Part shown: positions 36,522 to 45,272 of the stretch, one piece after another
How positions within the stretch are numbered: position 1 is the stretch's first letter
How the letters are laid out: each line of letters starts with the position of its first letter
NCBI RefSeq assembly: GCF_000820005.1
Contig: NZ_CDBL01000033.1
Span: forward strand, 1 to 64,000
Length of the DNA: 64,000 bases
Source: Aeromonas piscicola
Lineage (GTDB): Bacteria > Pseudomonadota > Gammaproteobacteria > Enterobacterales > Aeromonadaceae
Direction: 5' to 3'
The notes under the pieces: model-generated
The model's input: the letters and a program-made list of their open reading frames with translations, nothing else
Told to the model about the DNA's origin: nothing
Databases searched by the model: none
Position numbers and translations under genes: made by a program

Positions 36522-38150
36522 TCAATCGCGAGAGTTGGCGGGGATATCGAGGTGAAAATGCTGGGTCTGCTGGGTCAGGGTTCGTGAATGTTGAGCCACA
36601 ATATCGGCCTCTTCCGCAGCCTGGCGTGCGCTGTCGTTGACCTTGGTTGCGAGCTGTGACATTTCAGTGATGCTGTCGTTGATCCCGTAGATACGTGTTT
36701 TTTCTTCTCCCATCAGGGCGCTGACCTGAGCGATCCGCCGGCAGATTTCGCCACAGCTTTGCTCGATGCGGGTAATGCTCTGTTTGGCATCAGCAACATG
36801 TCCTACTGTCTGCTCGACCCGGGCCAGTTCAGTATCCATTTCACTAACTGCTCTCTGGCTGACATCCTGTATCTTGCCGATGATGGTGGTGATCTCGGTT
36901 GTTGCCTCGCCGGTGCGATTGGCCAGTGAACGTACCTCATCGGCAACCACGGCAAACCCACGCCCCTGTTCACCGGCGCGGGCCGCTTCGATGGCGGCGT
37001 TGAGCGCCAGCAGGTTGGTCTGTTCGGCGATACCGTGGATTGCCCCCGCCAAGCCGGATATCTGCTGGGATAACCCGGCCAGGTCTGCAATGGTGCCTGA
37101 GACCTGTTTAACTCCGTGAGCCTGGGCCTCGATCACTTGTTCCACCTCTTGTATGACCAGCCGGGTGGCACTGGCGTGAGCTTCTGACTGGGAAGTCAGG
37201 GTGCTGACCTGCTGCAACTGTGCATCTCCCTCCTGGATCAGGGCATATAACTGCTCGATGACCTGCTCAACCCGCTTGGCGGATGTCACTTGGGTCTGAC
37301 TGTCGTCGACATGCTGGCGAGAGAGGGTGGTCAGGCTGGTGGCCTTGTCGTTCAGTGAGCCTGCGCTCTGCTGCAATGACGCCACCAGCGTTGAAAGTTG
37401 ATCCCGCATGCTGCCAATTCGTTGGATCAGATCACCGATTGCATCGTTGCCAGGGTTTGGCATGGGGCAGTTCAGCGCACCGGCGGCAATGGCGGCGGTG
37501 GCCTTGCCTGCCTCCAGCAGGCGTTGCTGGGTTGGCCGTCCCAACCAGAAGACCAGAGTACATCCCATCAGGGCGGCGAGCAGCAGTAACCAATAGCACA
37601 TCTGGGTGGTCTGGGTGAGTTGTTCCAACTGTTCAGTCGCATACTGGTTGCCATGAGTGACGGTGGCATCCACCCCGAGCCGGTGGGCCCTATATATGGT
37701 GTGCAATTCAGCCGCTATGGTGGTTGCACGCTCGAGATTGCCCTGCTTGATGGCTGGAATGAACTGGCCATTGAGGAGTTGCCAGAAGTGCTCGCCTTGT
37801 GTGCGTTGCTCGCCAAGCAGGCTCCTTTTTAGGTCTTCATCTAGCGAGCTTTCCTGCCAGAAGCGGTTGCGAGTGTTGAAATCCTGTTCCAGGCGGGCGA
37901 GGGATTGCAGCAGATTCTCCTGTTCATCAGCCTTGGCATGAAGCAGGGTGTAGACCAGCAGCTGGGACTCGATGAGGTAGAGTGGGGGAGGCAATATGTC
38001 GGCGACGACATCTTTCCCTTCCCCCATCTTGTCCGCTGCGTTTTTTACCGAGTGCAGACCAAAAAAGCTGATTGATATCAATACGATGAATATCAATATA
38101 CCCAGCGCTTGGCTGAAAAAAAGCGAGCGGTCGTGAATTGCCTTCAACAT
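36522..38150 (-). CDS. Methyl-accepting chemotaxis protein
   Basis: A 542-residue chemoreceptor. There is an N-terminal TM (about 12-32, [18 protein letters not shown]), a periplasmic four-helix-like sensor (35-185), TM2 (about 185-205, [21 protein letters not shown]), a short HAMP-like linker and a cytoplasmic signalling domain. The hairpin tip is [24 protein letters not shown] and [16 protein letters not shown], highly conserved. The C-terminus has no NWETF-type pentapeptide. ATG 38150 has GGAGG just upstream. The ligand is unknown. Confidence 0.92.
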   Translation of the reverse strand: MLKAIHDRSLFFSQALGILIFIVLISISFFGLHSVKNAADKMGEGKDVVADILPPPLYLIESQLLVYTLLHAKADEQENLLQSLARLEQDFNTRNRFWQESSLDEDLKRSLLGEQRTQGEHFWQLLNGQFIPAIKQGNLERATTIAAELHTIYRAHRLGVDATVTHGNQYATEQLEQLTQTTQMCYWLLLLAALMGCTLVFWLGRPTQQRLLEAGKATAAIAAGALNCPMPNPGNDAIGDLIQRIGSMRDQLSTLVASLQQSAGSLNDKATSLTTLSRQHVDDSQTQVTSAKRVEQVIEQLYALIQEGDAQLQQVSTLTSQSEAHASATRLVIQEVEQVIEAQAHGVKQVSGTIADLAGLSQQISGLAGAIHGIAEQTNLLALNAAIEAARAGEQGRGFAVVADEVRSLANRTGEATTEITTIIGKIQDVSQRAVSEMDTELARVEQTVGHVADAKQSITRIEQSCGEICRRIAQVSALMGEEKTRIYGINDSITEMSQLATKVNDSARQAAEEADIVAQHSRTLTQQTQHFHLDIPANSRD

Positions 38151-38379
38151 GTAACCTCCATTCGAATCCATATCATGGATAGCATAGTCCTATCCTGAGC
38201 CGACGCTCCGAAACCTCGGGGATGGCTCGGCCAAGTGCGTTTGATGGCCTTTGCGGTGGTGTGAGAGAACGTGTATATGGGCAGGGGAACTGACTGGCCT
38301 GATATTGCAGCCGGTCAGCTGTAGCGTAATATTATTACATTGCTATTTTTAATTAATTTTTTAAAAACGAATTTAAATT

Positions 38380-38408
38380 TTGCGCCCTCGAATACTTTTG
38401 GGTAGAAT
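38380..38408 (+). promoter_or_regulatory. Strong promoter with AT-rich UP-like element
   Basis: TTGCGC (38380-38385), 17 bases, TAGAAT (38403-38408), with an A/T tract at 38340-38379 that looks like an UP element. It drives transcription into a region without a large gene. Confidence 0.5.
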
Positions 38409-38440
38409 CTCGGCGTGTTATCAACAGATGGAAGGATATT

Positions 38441-38497
38441 ATGGAAAGCGACAGTTGTAGCCGATTGCAAATCGCGATGTGGGCTTGCCAGAGCTGA
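38441..38497 (+). CDS. Candidate 18-residue leader peptide
   Basis: ATG at 38441 has GGAAGG five bases upstream and reads MESDSCSRLQIAMWACQS before TGA. The ribosome site segment AAGGATAT (38432-38439) is complementary to ATATCCTT (38503-38510), so the RNA can hide it. A perfect hairpin CACTCTGA/TCAGAGTG follows at 38521-38540. It lies some 900 bases before mgtA. It may be part of an attenuator or of a small RNA; it could also be chance. Confidence 0.3.
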   Translation: MESDSCSRLQIAMWACQS

Positions 38498-39138
38498 GGT
38501 TGATATCCTTTCTTCCCCCTCACTCTGATCGCTCAGAGTGCAGCATCTATATGAGTCACCTTCGACTATCACAACCGCTTAATCCCGGCCTTCATCAGGG
38601 ATTGTCGTTGTAAATCTGGATTGTTCCGCTCACCTGCGAGCCATGCCGCCTCGCGACCCTGCAATTGAACGCTTCATCATGCGCCCCGGGTGCTGCCCGT
38701 CAGGGCCGCCACAGCGTCGGAACTGTGCATCCGTGCCGTGGCCGGGAAGTGATCGAGCGTAAAATAACAAGATGGACAATATCATATTGAAAACAGATTC
38801 GTTTTCGATAGGACAGGTTGCGAAATAAAATAATTGACGTGATTGCTCAATATATTCCGGTCGTGGCAAAGGTTGCACCGTAATATTTCCATGGGGCGCG
38901 GTTTTCTCCGTTATCTTCACCCGCCCGGCATCGCTGACATTATTCTCTGACCGGCATCCAGTTATTTCAAGCTGTCGTTATCCTTATTTCCTTTATGGGT
39001 GTATGCCGCTCTGATGGCGGGATCACCGGACTCGTCCGCCGATAATACAGACCCGCGGGTCATGCTCGCCAACGACAGTGTATCTGGCTGTCAGTGGCCG
39101 CGCCCGGCCCTCTCTCCACCCCACTCGGAGGATATCGT
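38498..39138 (+). other. Long intergenic region upstream of mgtA
   Basis: Over 600 bases between the candidate small leader and the mgtL-like ORF. A 96-codon ORF on the minus strand (38630-38920) has no recognisable domain. There are several small hairpins and AT-rich stretches (38758-38850). GATAAT at 39041-39046 is a possible -10 for the mgtA leader. I saw no clear PhoP box. Confidence 0.4.
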
Positions 39139-39192
39139 ATGACCGAAGAGCCCAAGCCTCGACCCTCGGGGTCCACGCCTCCCCACGCCTGA
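39139..39192 (+). CDS. Proline-rich leader peptide of mgtA (MgtL-like)
   Basis: A 17-codon ORF with a perfect GGAGG seven bases before its ATG reads MTEEPKPRPSGSTPPHA. E. coli/Salmonella MgtL is also 17 residues and has the pattern EPDPTPLP; here EPKPRP preserves acidic residues followed by alternating prolines, the feature that destabilises ribosomes at low magnesium. It starts 259 bases before mgtA, similar to the enteric leader. The downstream RNA is C-rich with several hairpins, suitable for Rho-dependent or structural control. Function is inferred from position and composition. Confidence 0.6.
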   Translation: MTEEPKPRPSGSTPPHA

Positions 39193-39397
39193 TCCCCCTG
39201 CGGGTAACAGGATGCGGAGTCCTGATCCCTGATAGCCCCCTACCTGCTGGCAAGCTTGCCCGACAGACATACCGTCTGGCGGCAGCCATGCTGCGCCTGC
39301 GCCAACCGGGGGCCCATTGCCTGTCTCACATTAGAACTGACGCCTGGCCTGGCCCGCGACAGGGCCTTGCTGCAAGCGAAAATCAGGATAAAGAGTT
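39193..39397 (+). promoter_or_regulatory. Structured mgtA 5' leader
   Basis: About 200 bases between the leader ORF and mgtA contain CAGGA/TCCTG (39209-39225), the palindrome GGCAAGCTTGCC (39248-39259), AGAC/GTCT and GCAGC/GCTGC hairpins. C-rich, G-poor stretches occur near 39160-39200. There is no T-tract terminator, so Rho-type control is more likely than intrinsic termination. Confidence 0.45.
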
Positions 39398-42160
39398 ATG
39401 AAGCAACAACATACCGCCAGCCGGCACAAGCAAAAGGGATTCGTCTCTCCGGGCCGTGCCAATGAGAAGCTCTCCTCACGGGTGCTCGACGAGGCCGACA
39501 AGTCCCTCGAATACACCCTCACTGCCGTGCGCGGCAATATCGACGGCCTGACCTCGACCGAGGCGGCCAACCGTCTGGTCCAGTTCGGCCCCAACGAGGT
39601 GACCCACGACAAACCGCCCCATCCGCTGATCCAGCTGATGCAGGCGTTCAAGAACCCCTTCGTGATGGTGCTGATCGTGCTCGGGCTGGTCAGCTACGTG
39701 ATGGACGTGCTGATGGCCGAGCCGGGTGACGAGGATTGGGTCAAGGTGATCATCCTCGGCGTCATGGTCAGCCTGAGCGGCCTGCTCCGCTTCTGGCAGG
39801 AGTACCGCTCGGCCAAGGCGGCCGAAACCCTCAAGTCGCTGGTGCGCAACACCGCCACAGTGCAGCGTCGCCCTTCGCCGGGAGCCCCCTCCCTGCGCAA
39901 GGAGGTGGCGATGGTCGAGCTGGTGGCCGGTGACATAGTGCACCTGCAGGCGGGGGACATGATCCCGGCCGACATCAAGCTGATCGAATCCCGCGATCTC
40001 TTCATCAGCCAGGCGGTGCTGACCGGCGAGGCCCTGCCGGTGGAGAAGTACGACACCCTGGGGGCAGTGGCCGAGAAGTCGGCGGACGGCAGCAGCACGG
40101 GGGAGGTGGGCCTGCTCGACCTGCCCAACATCTGCTTCATGGGCACCAACGTGGTAAGCGGCACCGCCAAGGCGGTGGTGGTGGCGACCGGCAGCGACAC
40201 CTACTTCGGTTCGCTGGCCCGCAACGTGGTGAGCCACAAGCGCATCGAAACCAGCTTCGATCGGGGCGTGAACAGCGTCACCCGGCTGCTGATCCGCTTC
40301 ATGCTGGTGATGGTGCCCGTGGTCTTCATGCTGAGCGGCGTCAGCAGTGGTGACTGGATGTCGGCGCTGACCTTCGCGCTGGCGGTGGCGGTGGGGCTGA
40401 CCCCGGAGATGCTGCCCATGATAGTCTCCGCCAACCTGGCGCGGGGCGCCGTGGCCATGGCCAAACGCAAGGTGGTGGTCAAGCGGCTCAACTCGGTGCA
40501 GAACTTTGGTGCCATGGACGTGCTCTGCACCGACAAGACGGGCACCCTGACCCAGGACAAGATCATCCTGGAGCACCACTACGACGTGCGCGGCAGCCGG
40601 GACGACAGGATCCTGCAGCTGGCCTGGCTCAACAGTTATCATCAGAGCGGCATGAAGAACCTGATGGACATAGCCGTCATCGAGCACGCCGATGCGCTGG
40701 GGGCGGGCTGCAAGCCGGGCAGCTACAGCAAGGTGGATGAGCTGCCGTTCGACTTCGTGCGCCGCCGCCTGTCGGTGATAGTGCAGGATGAGAGTGGCCA
40801 GCAGCTGATGGTCTCCAAAGGGGCGGTCGAGGAGATGCTCTCCGTCTCCAGCCACATCGACGACGGCAAGCAGATCCGCGAGCTGGATGAGATTGAGCGC
40901 CGTGCCCTGCTGCGCCGCAGCGAGGAGTACAACGCTGACGGTTATCGGGTGCTGATAGTGGCGACCCGCGATATCCCGGCTGCCGAGTGCAAGCAGAGCT
41001 ACCGGACCAGTGACGAGGCCGGACTGGTGGTGCGCGGCTTCCTCACCTTCTTCGATCCGCCCAAGGATTCAGCCGCCCCGGCCATCCGTGCGCTGAACGA
41101 CTACGGCGTGGCGGTCAAGGTGCTGACCGGTGACAACCCCATCATCACCAGCAAGGTGTGTCGCGATGTGGGGCTGAATCCGGGGGTGCCGCTGCTCGGC
41201 AAGGACATAGAGGTGATGGACGACGTGGCCCTGTGCACAGTCGTCAAGCACGCCACCATCTTCGCCAAGCTCACCCCGCTGCAGAAGTCGCGGGTGGTGA
41301 AGGCGTTGCAGGCCAACGGCAACACGGTCGGTTTCCTCGGTGACGGCATCAACGACGCCCCGGCGCTGCGGGATGCGGATGTGGGGATCTCGGTGGACAG
41401 CGGTGCCGACATCGCCAAGGAGACGGCCGACATCATCTTGCTGGAGAAGAGCCTGATGGTGCTGGAAGAGGGGGTGGTCAAGGGACGCGAGACCTTCGGC
41501 AACATCCTCAAGTACCTCAACATGACTGCCAGCTCCAACTTCGGCAACGTCTTCTCGGTGCTGGTCGCCTCCGCCTGGCTGCCCTGGGCGCCCATGCTGG
41601 CGATGCAGATGCTGATCCAGAACCTGGTGTATGACGTCTCCCAGATGCTGCTGCCCTGGGACAAGATGGATCCCGAGTTCCTCAAGCGCCCGCGCAAGTG
41701 GGAAGCCAGCAACATCAAGCGCTTCATGCTGTGGCTCGGCCCGACCTCCTCGGTGTTCGACATCAGCACCTTCTGCCTGATGTGGTTCGTGTTCGGTGCC
41801 GGCGCCATGTATGCCACCGCCAACGGCAGCATGGATCCCCTGGTCAATGGTCAGGCCATCATGAACTCCGGCTGGTTCATCGAGGGGCTGGTCTCCCAGA
41901 CCCTGGTGGTGCACATGCTGCGGACCCGCAAGATCCCCTTCCTGCAGAGTACGGCCACCCTGCCGGTGCTGTTGTCGACCTCCATCGCCATCGCCATCGG
42001 CTGCTACCTGCCGTTCTCGCCGCTGGCGGAGCACTTCGGCTTCATCACCCTTGAGGCGCCCAGGTACTTCATGTGGCTGGTGATCACCATGCTGGCCTAC
42101 ATGGGGCTGACCCAGGCGATCAAGACCATCTACATCAAGCGCCACGGTCAGTGGTTCTGA
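39398..42160 (+). CDS. mgtA: Magnesium-transporting P-type ATPase
   Basis: A 920-residue P3B-type ATPase importing Mg2+. Motifs are TGEALPVEK, the phosphorylation site DKTGTLT with Asp379, KVLTGDNPIIT, and the hinge GDGINDAPALRDADVGI. About ten TM segments are visible, with the M4 VGLTPEMLPMIV. The N-terminus is long and basic, as in MgtA (E. coli 898 residues). The leader contains a proline-rich peptide gene like mgtL, so it is probably induced when magnesium is low. It is monocistronic; a terminator follows at 42246. Confidence 0.95.
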   Translation: MKQQHTASRHKQKGFVSPGRANEKLSSRVLDEADKSLEYTLTAVRGNIDGLTSTEAANRLVQFGPNEVTHDKPPHPLIQLMQAFKNPFVMVLIVLGLVSYVMDVLMAEPGDEDWVKVIILGVMVSLSGLLRFWQEYRSAKAAETLKSLVRNTATVQRRPSPGAPSLRKEVAMVELVAGDIVHLQAGDMIPADIKLIESRDLFISQAVLTGEALPVEKYDTLGAVAEKSADGSSTGEVGLLDLPNICFMGTNVVSGTAKAVVVATGSDTYFGSLARNVVSHKRIETSFDRGVNSVTRLLIRFMLVMVPVVFMLSGVSSGDWMSALTFALAVAVGLTPEMLPMIVSANLARGAVAMAKRKVVVKRLNSVQNFGAMDVLCTDKTGTLTQDKIILEHHYDVRGSRDDRILQLAWLNSYHQSGMKNLMDIAVIEHADALGAGCKPGSYSKVDELPFDFVRRRLSVIVQDESGQQLMVSKGAVEEMLSVSSHIDDGKQIRELDEIERRALLRRSEEYNADGYRVLIVATRDIPAAECKQSYRTSDEAGLVVRGFLTFFDPPKDSAAPAIRALNDYGVAVKVLTGDNPIITSKVCRDVGLNPGVPLLGKDIEVMDDVALCTVVKHATIFAKLTPLQKSRVVKALQANGNTVGFLGDGINDAPALRDADVGISVDSGADIAKETADIILLEKSLMVLEEGVVKGRETFGNILKYLNMTASSNFGNVFSVLVASAWLPWAPMLAMQMLIQNLVYDVSQMLLPWDKMDPEFLKRPRKWEASNIKRFMLWLGPTSSVFDISTFCLMWFVFGAGAMYATANGSMDPLVNGQAIMNSGWFIEGLVSQTLVVHMLRTRKIPFLQSTATLPVLLSTSIAIAIGCYLPFSPLAEHFGFITLEAPRYFMWLVITMLAYMGLTQAIKTIYIKRHGQWF

Positions 42161-42245
42161 CAGGATAAGCCTGGTCATCGAGCGCCACCGTCAGTGGTGC
42201 CCGGTGTGAACCAGATTGCCATGCGGGTCTTTATCCGTGTGAACG

Positions 42246-42277
42246 AAAGAGGGATGGCTCAGGCCATCCCTCTTTTT
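42246..42277 (+). terminator. mgtA / LysE-type gene terminator
   Basis: GGGATGGC/GCCATCCC extended by A and T runs, with a TCAG loop and TCTTTTT tail, between convergent genes. Confidence 0.9.
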
Positions 42278-42295
42278 CATGGGGCCGGGAGGAGA

Positions 42296-42943
42296 TCAGT
42301 GCGGGACCAGGGCATAGGCCTCGCCGGCCATGCCAGTCAGGATGGAGAGGCTGACAGCGCCGAACAGCAGACCTGTGACCAGATTGAGCGGGCGCTGGAT
42401 CCGGCCAAGCAGGCGTTGGGCCCGCGGGGTGGAGAGGCTCCAGGCCAGCACGCCGAACCAGACCAGAGAGAGCAGGAACAGCTCCAGCACCAGCAGGCCG
42501 CGCGTCAGGCCGTCCACCTGCGGCGTCACCATGGCCGCCAGCAGTCCCATGAAGAACAGCAGCGCCTTGGGATTGAGCAGATTGGTGGCAAGCCCGTTCC
42601 ATATCCCCTTGCGCCAGCCCTGCTGCTCTCCGCCAGCCTTGAGGGCCAGTGTTGCCGAGCTGTGCCAGGCAGCCTTGAGCGCCCCCCAGCCGAGCCAGCC
42701 CAGATAGAGGGCGCCGACCACCTTCACCGCCATGAAGAGCCAGGGATGTTCGGCGATCAGCAGGCTGATGCCGGTCAGGCTGAGGGTGGCGTGCAGCAAG
42801 ATGGCCAGTGCTATGCCGAGCGTAGCCCCCAGTGCCGTTGGCCTGTGCAGGCTGGTACGCAAGATCAGCGCGAAGTCCGGCCCAGGGCTCGCCAGGGCGA
42901 TCAGGTGGATGAGACCTATGGTCAGAAACAGGCTGGTGAACAT
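42296..42943 (-). CDS. LysE/RhtB-family exporter
   Basis: A 215-residue inner-membrane exporter with six hydrophobic segments. Signatures are LIALASPGPDFALILRTSLHRPTALGATLGIA and GLATNLLNPKALLFFMGLLAAM. It lies 116 bases downstream of an AraC-type regulator on the same strand, a frequent LysE-AraC pairing; the regulator probably controls it. Amino acid export is inferred. Confidence 0.88.
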   Translation of the reverse strand: MFTSLFLTIGLIHLIALASPGPDFALILRTSLHRPTALGATLGIALAILLHATLSLTGISLLIAEHPWLFMAVKVVGALYLGWLGWGALKAAWHSSATLALKAGGEQQGWRKGIWNGLATNLLNPKALLFFMGLLAAMVTPQVDGLTRGLLVLELFLLSLVWFGVLAWSLSTPRAQRLLGRIQRPLNLVTGLLFGAVSLSILTGMAGEAYALVPH

Positions 42944-43059
42944 GGTAAAACCTCGATGACGGTATGAGGTGACAGCATGGGGGATCAGGGCGGGGAGGCG
43001 ATTGTAAAAGATTGCAGCTGTTGATGGTTATCGGCCGCGCTGGCCTGTCATGGCCCTGG

Positions 43060-43878
43060 CTAGCCGGGCTGGCCCGTAAAAGACTGCATCTGCTGACGGT
43101 AATCGGCGGGGGTCAGCCCGAAGGCCCGCCGAAAACCGTGGTGGAAGTGGCTCTGATCGAAGAAGCCAACCGCCAGCGCCACCTCGCTCACCGGCAGGCC
43201 GCTGCCGAGCAGGCGCTTGCCCTGCTCCAGTCTCAGTCGCTTGAGCCAGGCATAGGGGGTCATGCCAGTCTTTTTCTTGAACTGACGCAGGAAGGCGAAG
43301 CGATCCAGCCCGAACAGGGCGGCCAGATCCTCCAGGCTGTGGCGCTCATCCAGTCGGGCCAGCAGATAGTCGCGCAGGTATCTGAGCTGGGGATCCGCCA
43401 GGGCGTGGCGCTCCGGCGCTATGTGCAGCAGCTCGCCGAGCAGGTCCAGCAGCTGGCTTTCCGCCAGCAGGCCGTCCGCCTGGGGCGTGTCCAGGTACAT
43501 GTGCAGCCGGGCGAAACCCTGGTAGAGGTCGGGGCGGCTCTGCAAGCCCTTGTCGAAGAAAGGCTCGGGGCTGTCCGGTAGCCAGCGCGCCAGCTGCTCG
43601 GGGGCAATGGCAAACACCCGTACCTCATACCCTTCCGGCAGCAGACTGAGGCCATCGTGCATCTCGTCCGGGTTGACGGTGGAGAGCTCGCCGCGCACCA
43701 GATTGTGGCTGTTGCCCTTGTGGATGAATTTCTGGCCGCCCTGCTGCACCAGACCTATGTGATAGTCCAGGTGAACGTGGCGGCCATAGCTGAACTCCCT
43801 GTGGTGGGAGTGGGAGAGTTCAACCCCCGGCAGCAGCCGGGATTGCCAGTAGTGGATGCGGGATTGGGGAGCGCTCAT
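43060..43878 (-). CDS. AraC-family regulator
   Basis: A 272-residue AraC/XylS-type regulator with an N-terminal cupin arm (SHSHHREFSYGRHVHLDYHIGLVQQGGQKF) and a C-terminal double helix-turn-helix (about 170-268: LARLDERHSLEDLAALFGLDRFAFLRQFKKKTG, VSEVALAVGFFDQSHFHHGFRRAFGLTPADYR). Such proteins with a LysE neighbour usually sense amino acids. It is upstream of the exporter on the same strand. Confidence 0.9.
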   Translation of the reverse strand: MSAPQSRIHYWQSRLLPGVELSHSHHREFSYGRHVHLDYHIGLVQQGGQKFIHKGNSHNLVRGELSTVNPDEMHDGLSLLPEGYEVRVFAIAPEQLARWLPDSPEPFFDKGLQSRPDLYQGFARLHMYLDTPQADGLLAESQLLDLLGELLHIAPERHALADPQLRYLRDYLLARLDERHSLEDLAALFGLDRFAFLRQFKKKTGMTPYAWLKRLRLEQGKRLLGSGLPVSEVALAVGFFDQSHFHHGFRRAFGLTPADYRQQMQSFTGQPG

Positions 43879-43945
43879 CGACTATTGATAACCTGAAACC
43901 TGAATATTGGCTTGTAGATTATTGCAGTGTCGACGAGTCATGCCG

Positions 43946-44848
43946 TCAACCCTGGCTGGCAGCCCGGCGCCGCTTGCCGCTGCGCAGCCCGTCCAGGCTG
44001 AACAGCACAAGCGCACTCCAGATGCAGCCGAAGGTGATCAGCTTGTCCAGCGCCAGCTCTTCCCCGTAGAGCGTGACCGCCAGTATGAACATCAGGCTGG
44101 GGCCTATGTACTGGAAGAAACCCAGGGTGGAGAGCTTGAGCCGGGTGGCCGCGGCGGTGAAGCAGAGCAGGGGCGCCGTGGTGACGGCACCGGCAGCGAT
44201 CAGCAGAAGGTTGAGGTGCCAGCTGTTCTCCGTCATGTGGCTGGTGGGGCTGTCGGCGAATCCCCACAGGTAGATGGCGGCCGGCGGCAGCATGATCATG
44301 GTCTCGATCAGCAGGCCGGTGAGGGCATCGAGGGCCAGCTTCTTGCGGATGAGGCCGTAGATGGCAAAGCTGGAGGCCAGCACCAGCGCTATCCAGGGCA
44401 GGGAGCCGAAGGCGATGAGCTGGACGGCGACCCCGATCACCGCCAGTCCCACGGCCCACCACTGCAGGCGACGCAGCTGCTCGCTCAGGAACAGCATGCC
44501 GAGCAGCACGTTGAACAGCGGATTGATGTAGTAGCCGAGGCTGGCATCCAGCATGTGACCGTTGTTGATGGCCCAGATGAACAGCAGCCAGTTGCCGCCG
44601 ACCGTGATGGAGGTGAAGGCCAGGGTGAGCAGCACTTTTGGTTGGCGCAGCACGGCCTGCACCTTGTGCCACTGGCGGCCGATCAGGGTCAGCACCATCA
44701 GCAGGACGCAGGACCAGATCATGCGATGAGTCAGGATCTCGGCGGCCGGTACGGCTGAGATGGTCTTGAAATAGATGGGGGCGAGACCCCAAAGGGTATA
44801 GGCGCACAAGGCATAGATGATGCCCTGACGCTGAGCTTGTTGCTGCAT
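43946..44848 (-). CDS. rarD: RarD protein (EamA/DMT transporter)
   Basis: A 300-residue ten-TM drug/metabolite transporter superfamily protein. It matches the RarD subfamily: GIIYALCAYTLWGLAPIYFK, EILTHRMIWS, WLLFIWAINNGHMLDASLGYYINPLFNVLLG and FFQYIGPSLMFILAV. ATG 44848 has AAGG upstream and begins at the family start. The substrate is not known. It is monocistronic. Confidence 0.93.
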   Translation of the reverse strand: MQQQAQRQGIIYALCAYTLWGLAPIYFKTISAVPAAEILTHRMIWSCVLLMVLTLIGRQWHKVQAVLRQPKVLLTLAFTSITVGGNWLLFIWAINNGHMLDASLGYYINPLFNVLLGMLFLSEQLRRLQWWAVGLAVIGVAVQLIAFGSLPWIALVLASSFAIYGLIRKKLALDALTGLLIETMIMLPPAAIYLWGFADSPTSHMTENSWHLNLLLIAAGAVTTAPLLCFTAAATRLKLSTLGFFQYIGPSLMFILAVTLYGEELALDKLITFGCIWSALVLFSLDGLRSGKRRRAASQG

Positions 44849-44973
44849 GCGGATAACCTTCACTGGAGAGTCGGATGCTGGAAAACATCGCAAAAAATCA
44901 GTGTAGCGATCCTTTTGGAGGGAAAGAAGTGAATAAATGGTGATCAGCGGATTTTAACGACAGGTTGCTCTGC

Positions 44974-45147
44974 TCAGCGGCCCCCGCCGCGACGGATCTT
45001 CTCGACGTCCACCAGCAACCACAGCATGAGTGCAATGGCGGAGATCCACGGACCCCAGGTCACATAGGCCTCGCCCTGTCCCAGCATGTAGAACAGCAGC
45101 GGCAGTCCTATCACCAGAAACAGTACACTTCCCAGAAAAAATAACAT
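44974..45147 (-). CDS. 57-residue membrane protein
   Basis: A short ORF reads MLFFLGSVLFLVIGLPLLFY..., then WISAIALMLWLLVDVEKIRRGGGR: two hydrophobic helices with a basic C-terminus (KIRRGGGR). There is no strong ribosome site (AAAGATAAAA before the ATG). Composition and two clear TM helices support coding. The function is unknown. Confidence 0.6.
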   Translation of the reverse strand: MLFFLGSVLFLVIGLPLLFYMLGQGEAYVTWGPWISAIALMLWLLVDVEKIRRGGGR

Positions 45148-45272
45148 TTTTATCTTTATATTTAAGGGCTTGTCTATTTGATGATTATATCGATTGAGGC
45201 GGGCGATGAAAGGGTAAAAATGAAAAAGGGGGATTTCTCCCCCAATTCGCTAGATGAGCGTCATTTCTGATG

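Noticed and set aside
38630-38920. A 96-codon minus-strand ORF upstream of mgtA
   Set aside because: No recognisable domain, mixed composition and no convincing ribosome site; more likely chance in a leader region.
38940-39050. A possible PhoP box upstream of mgtA
   Set aside because: GTTAT repeats near 38952 are 15 bases apart rather than 11 and do not match the GTTTA direct repeat.
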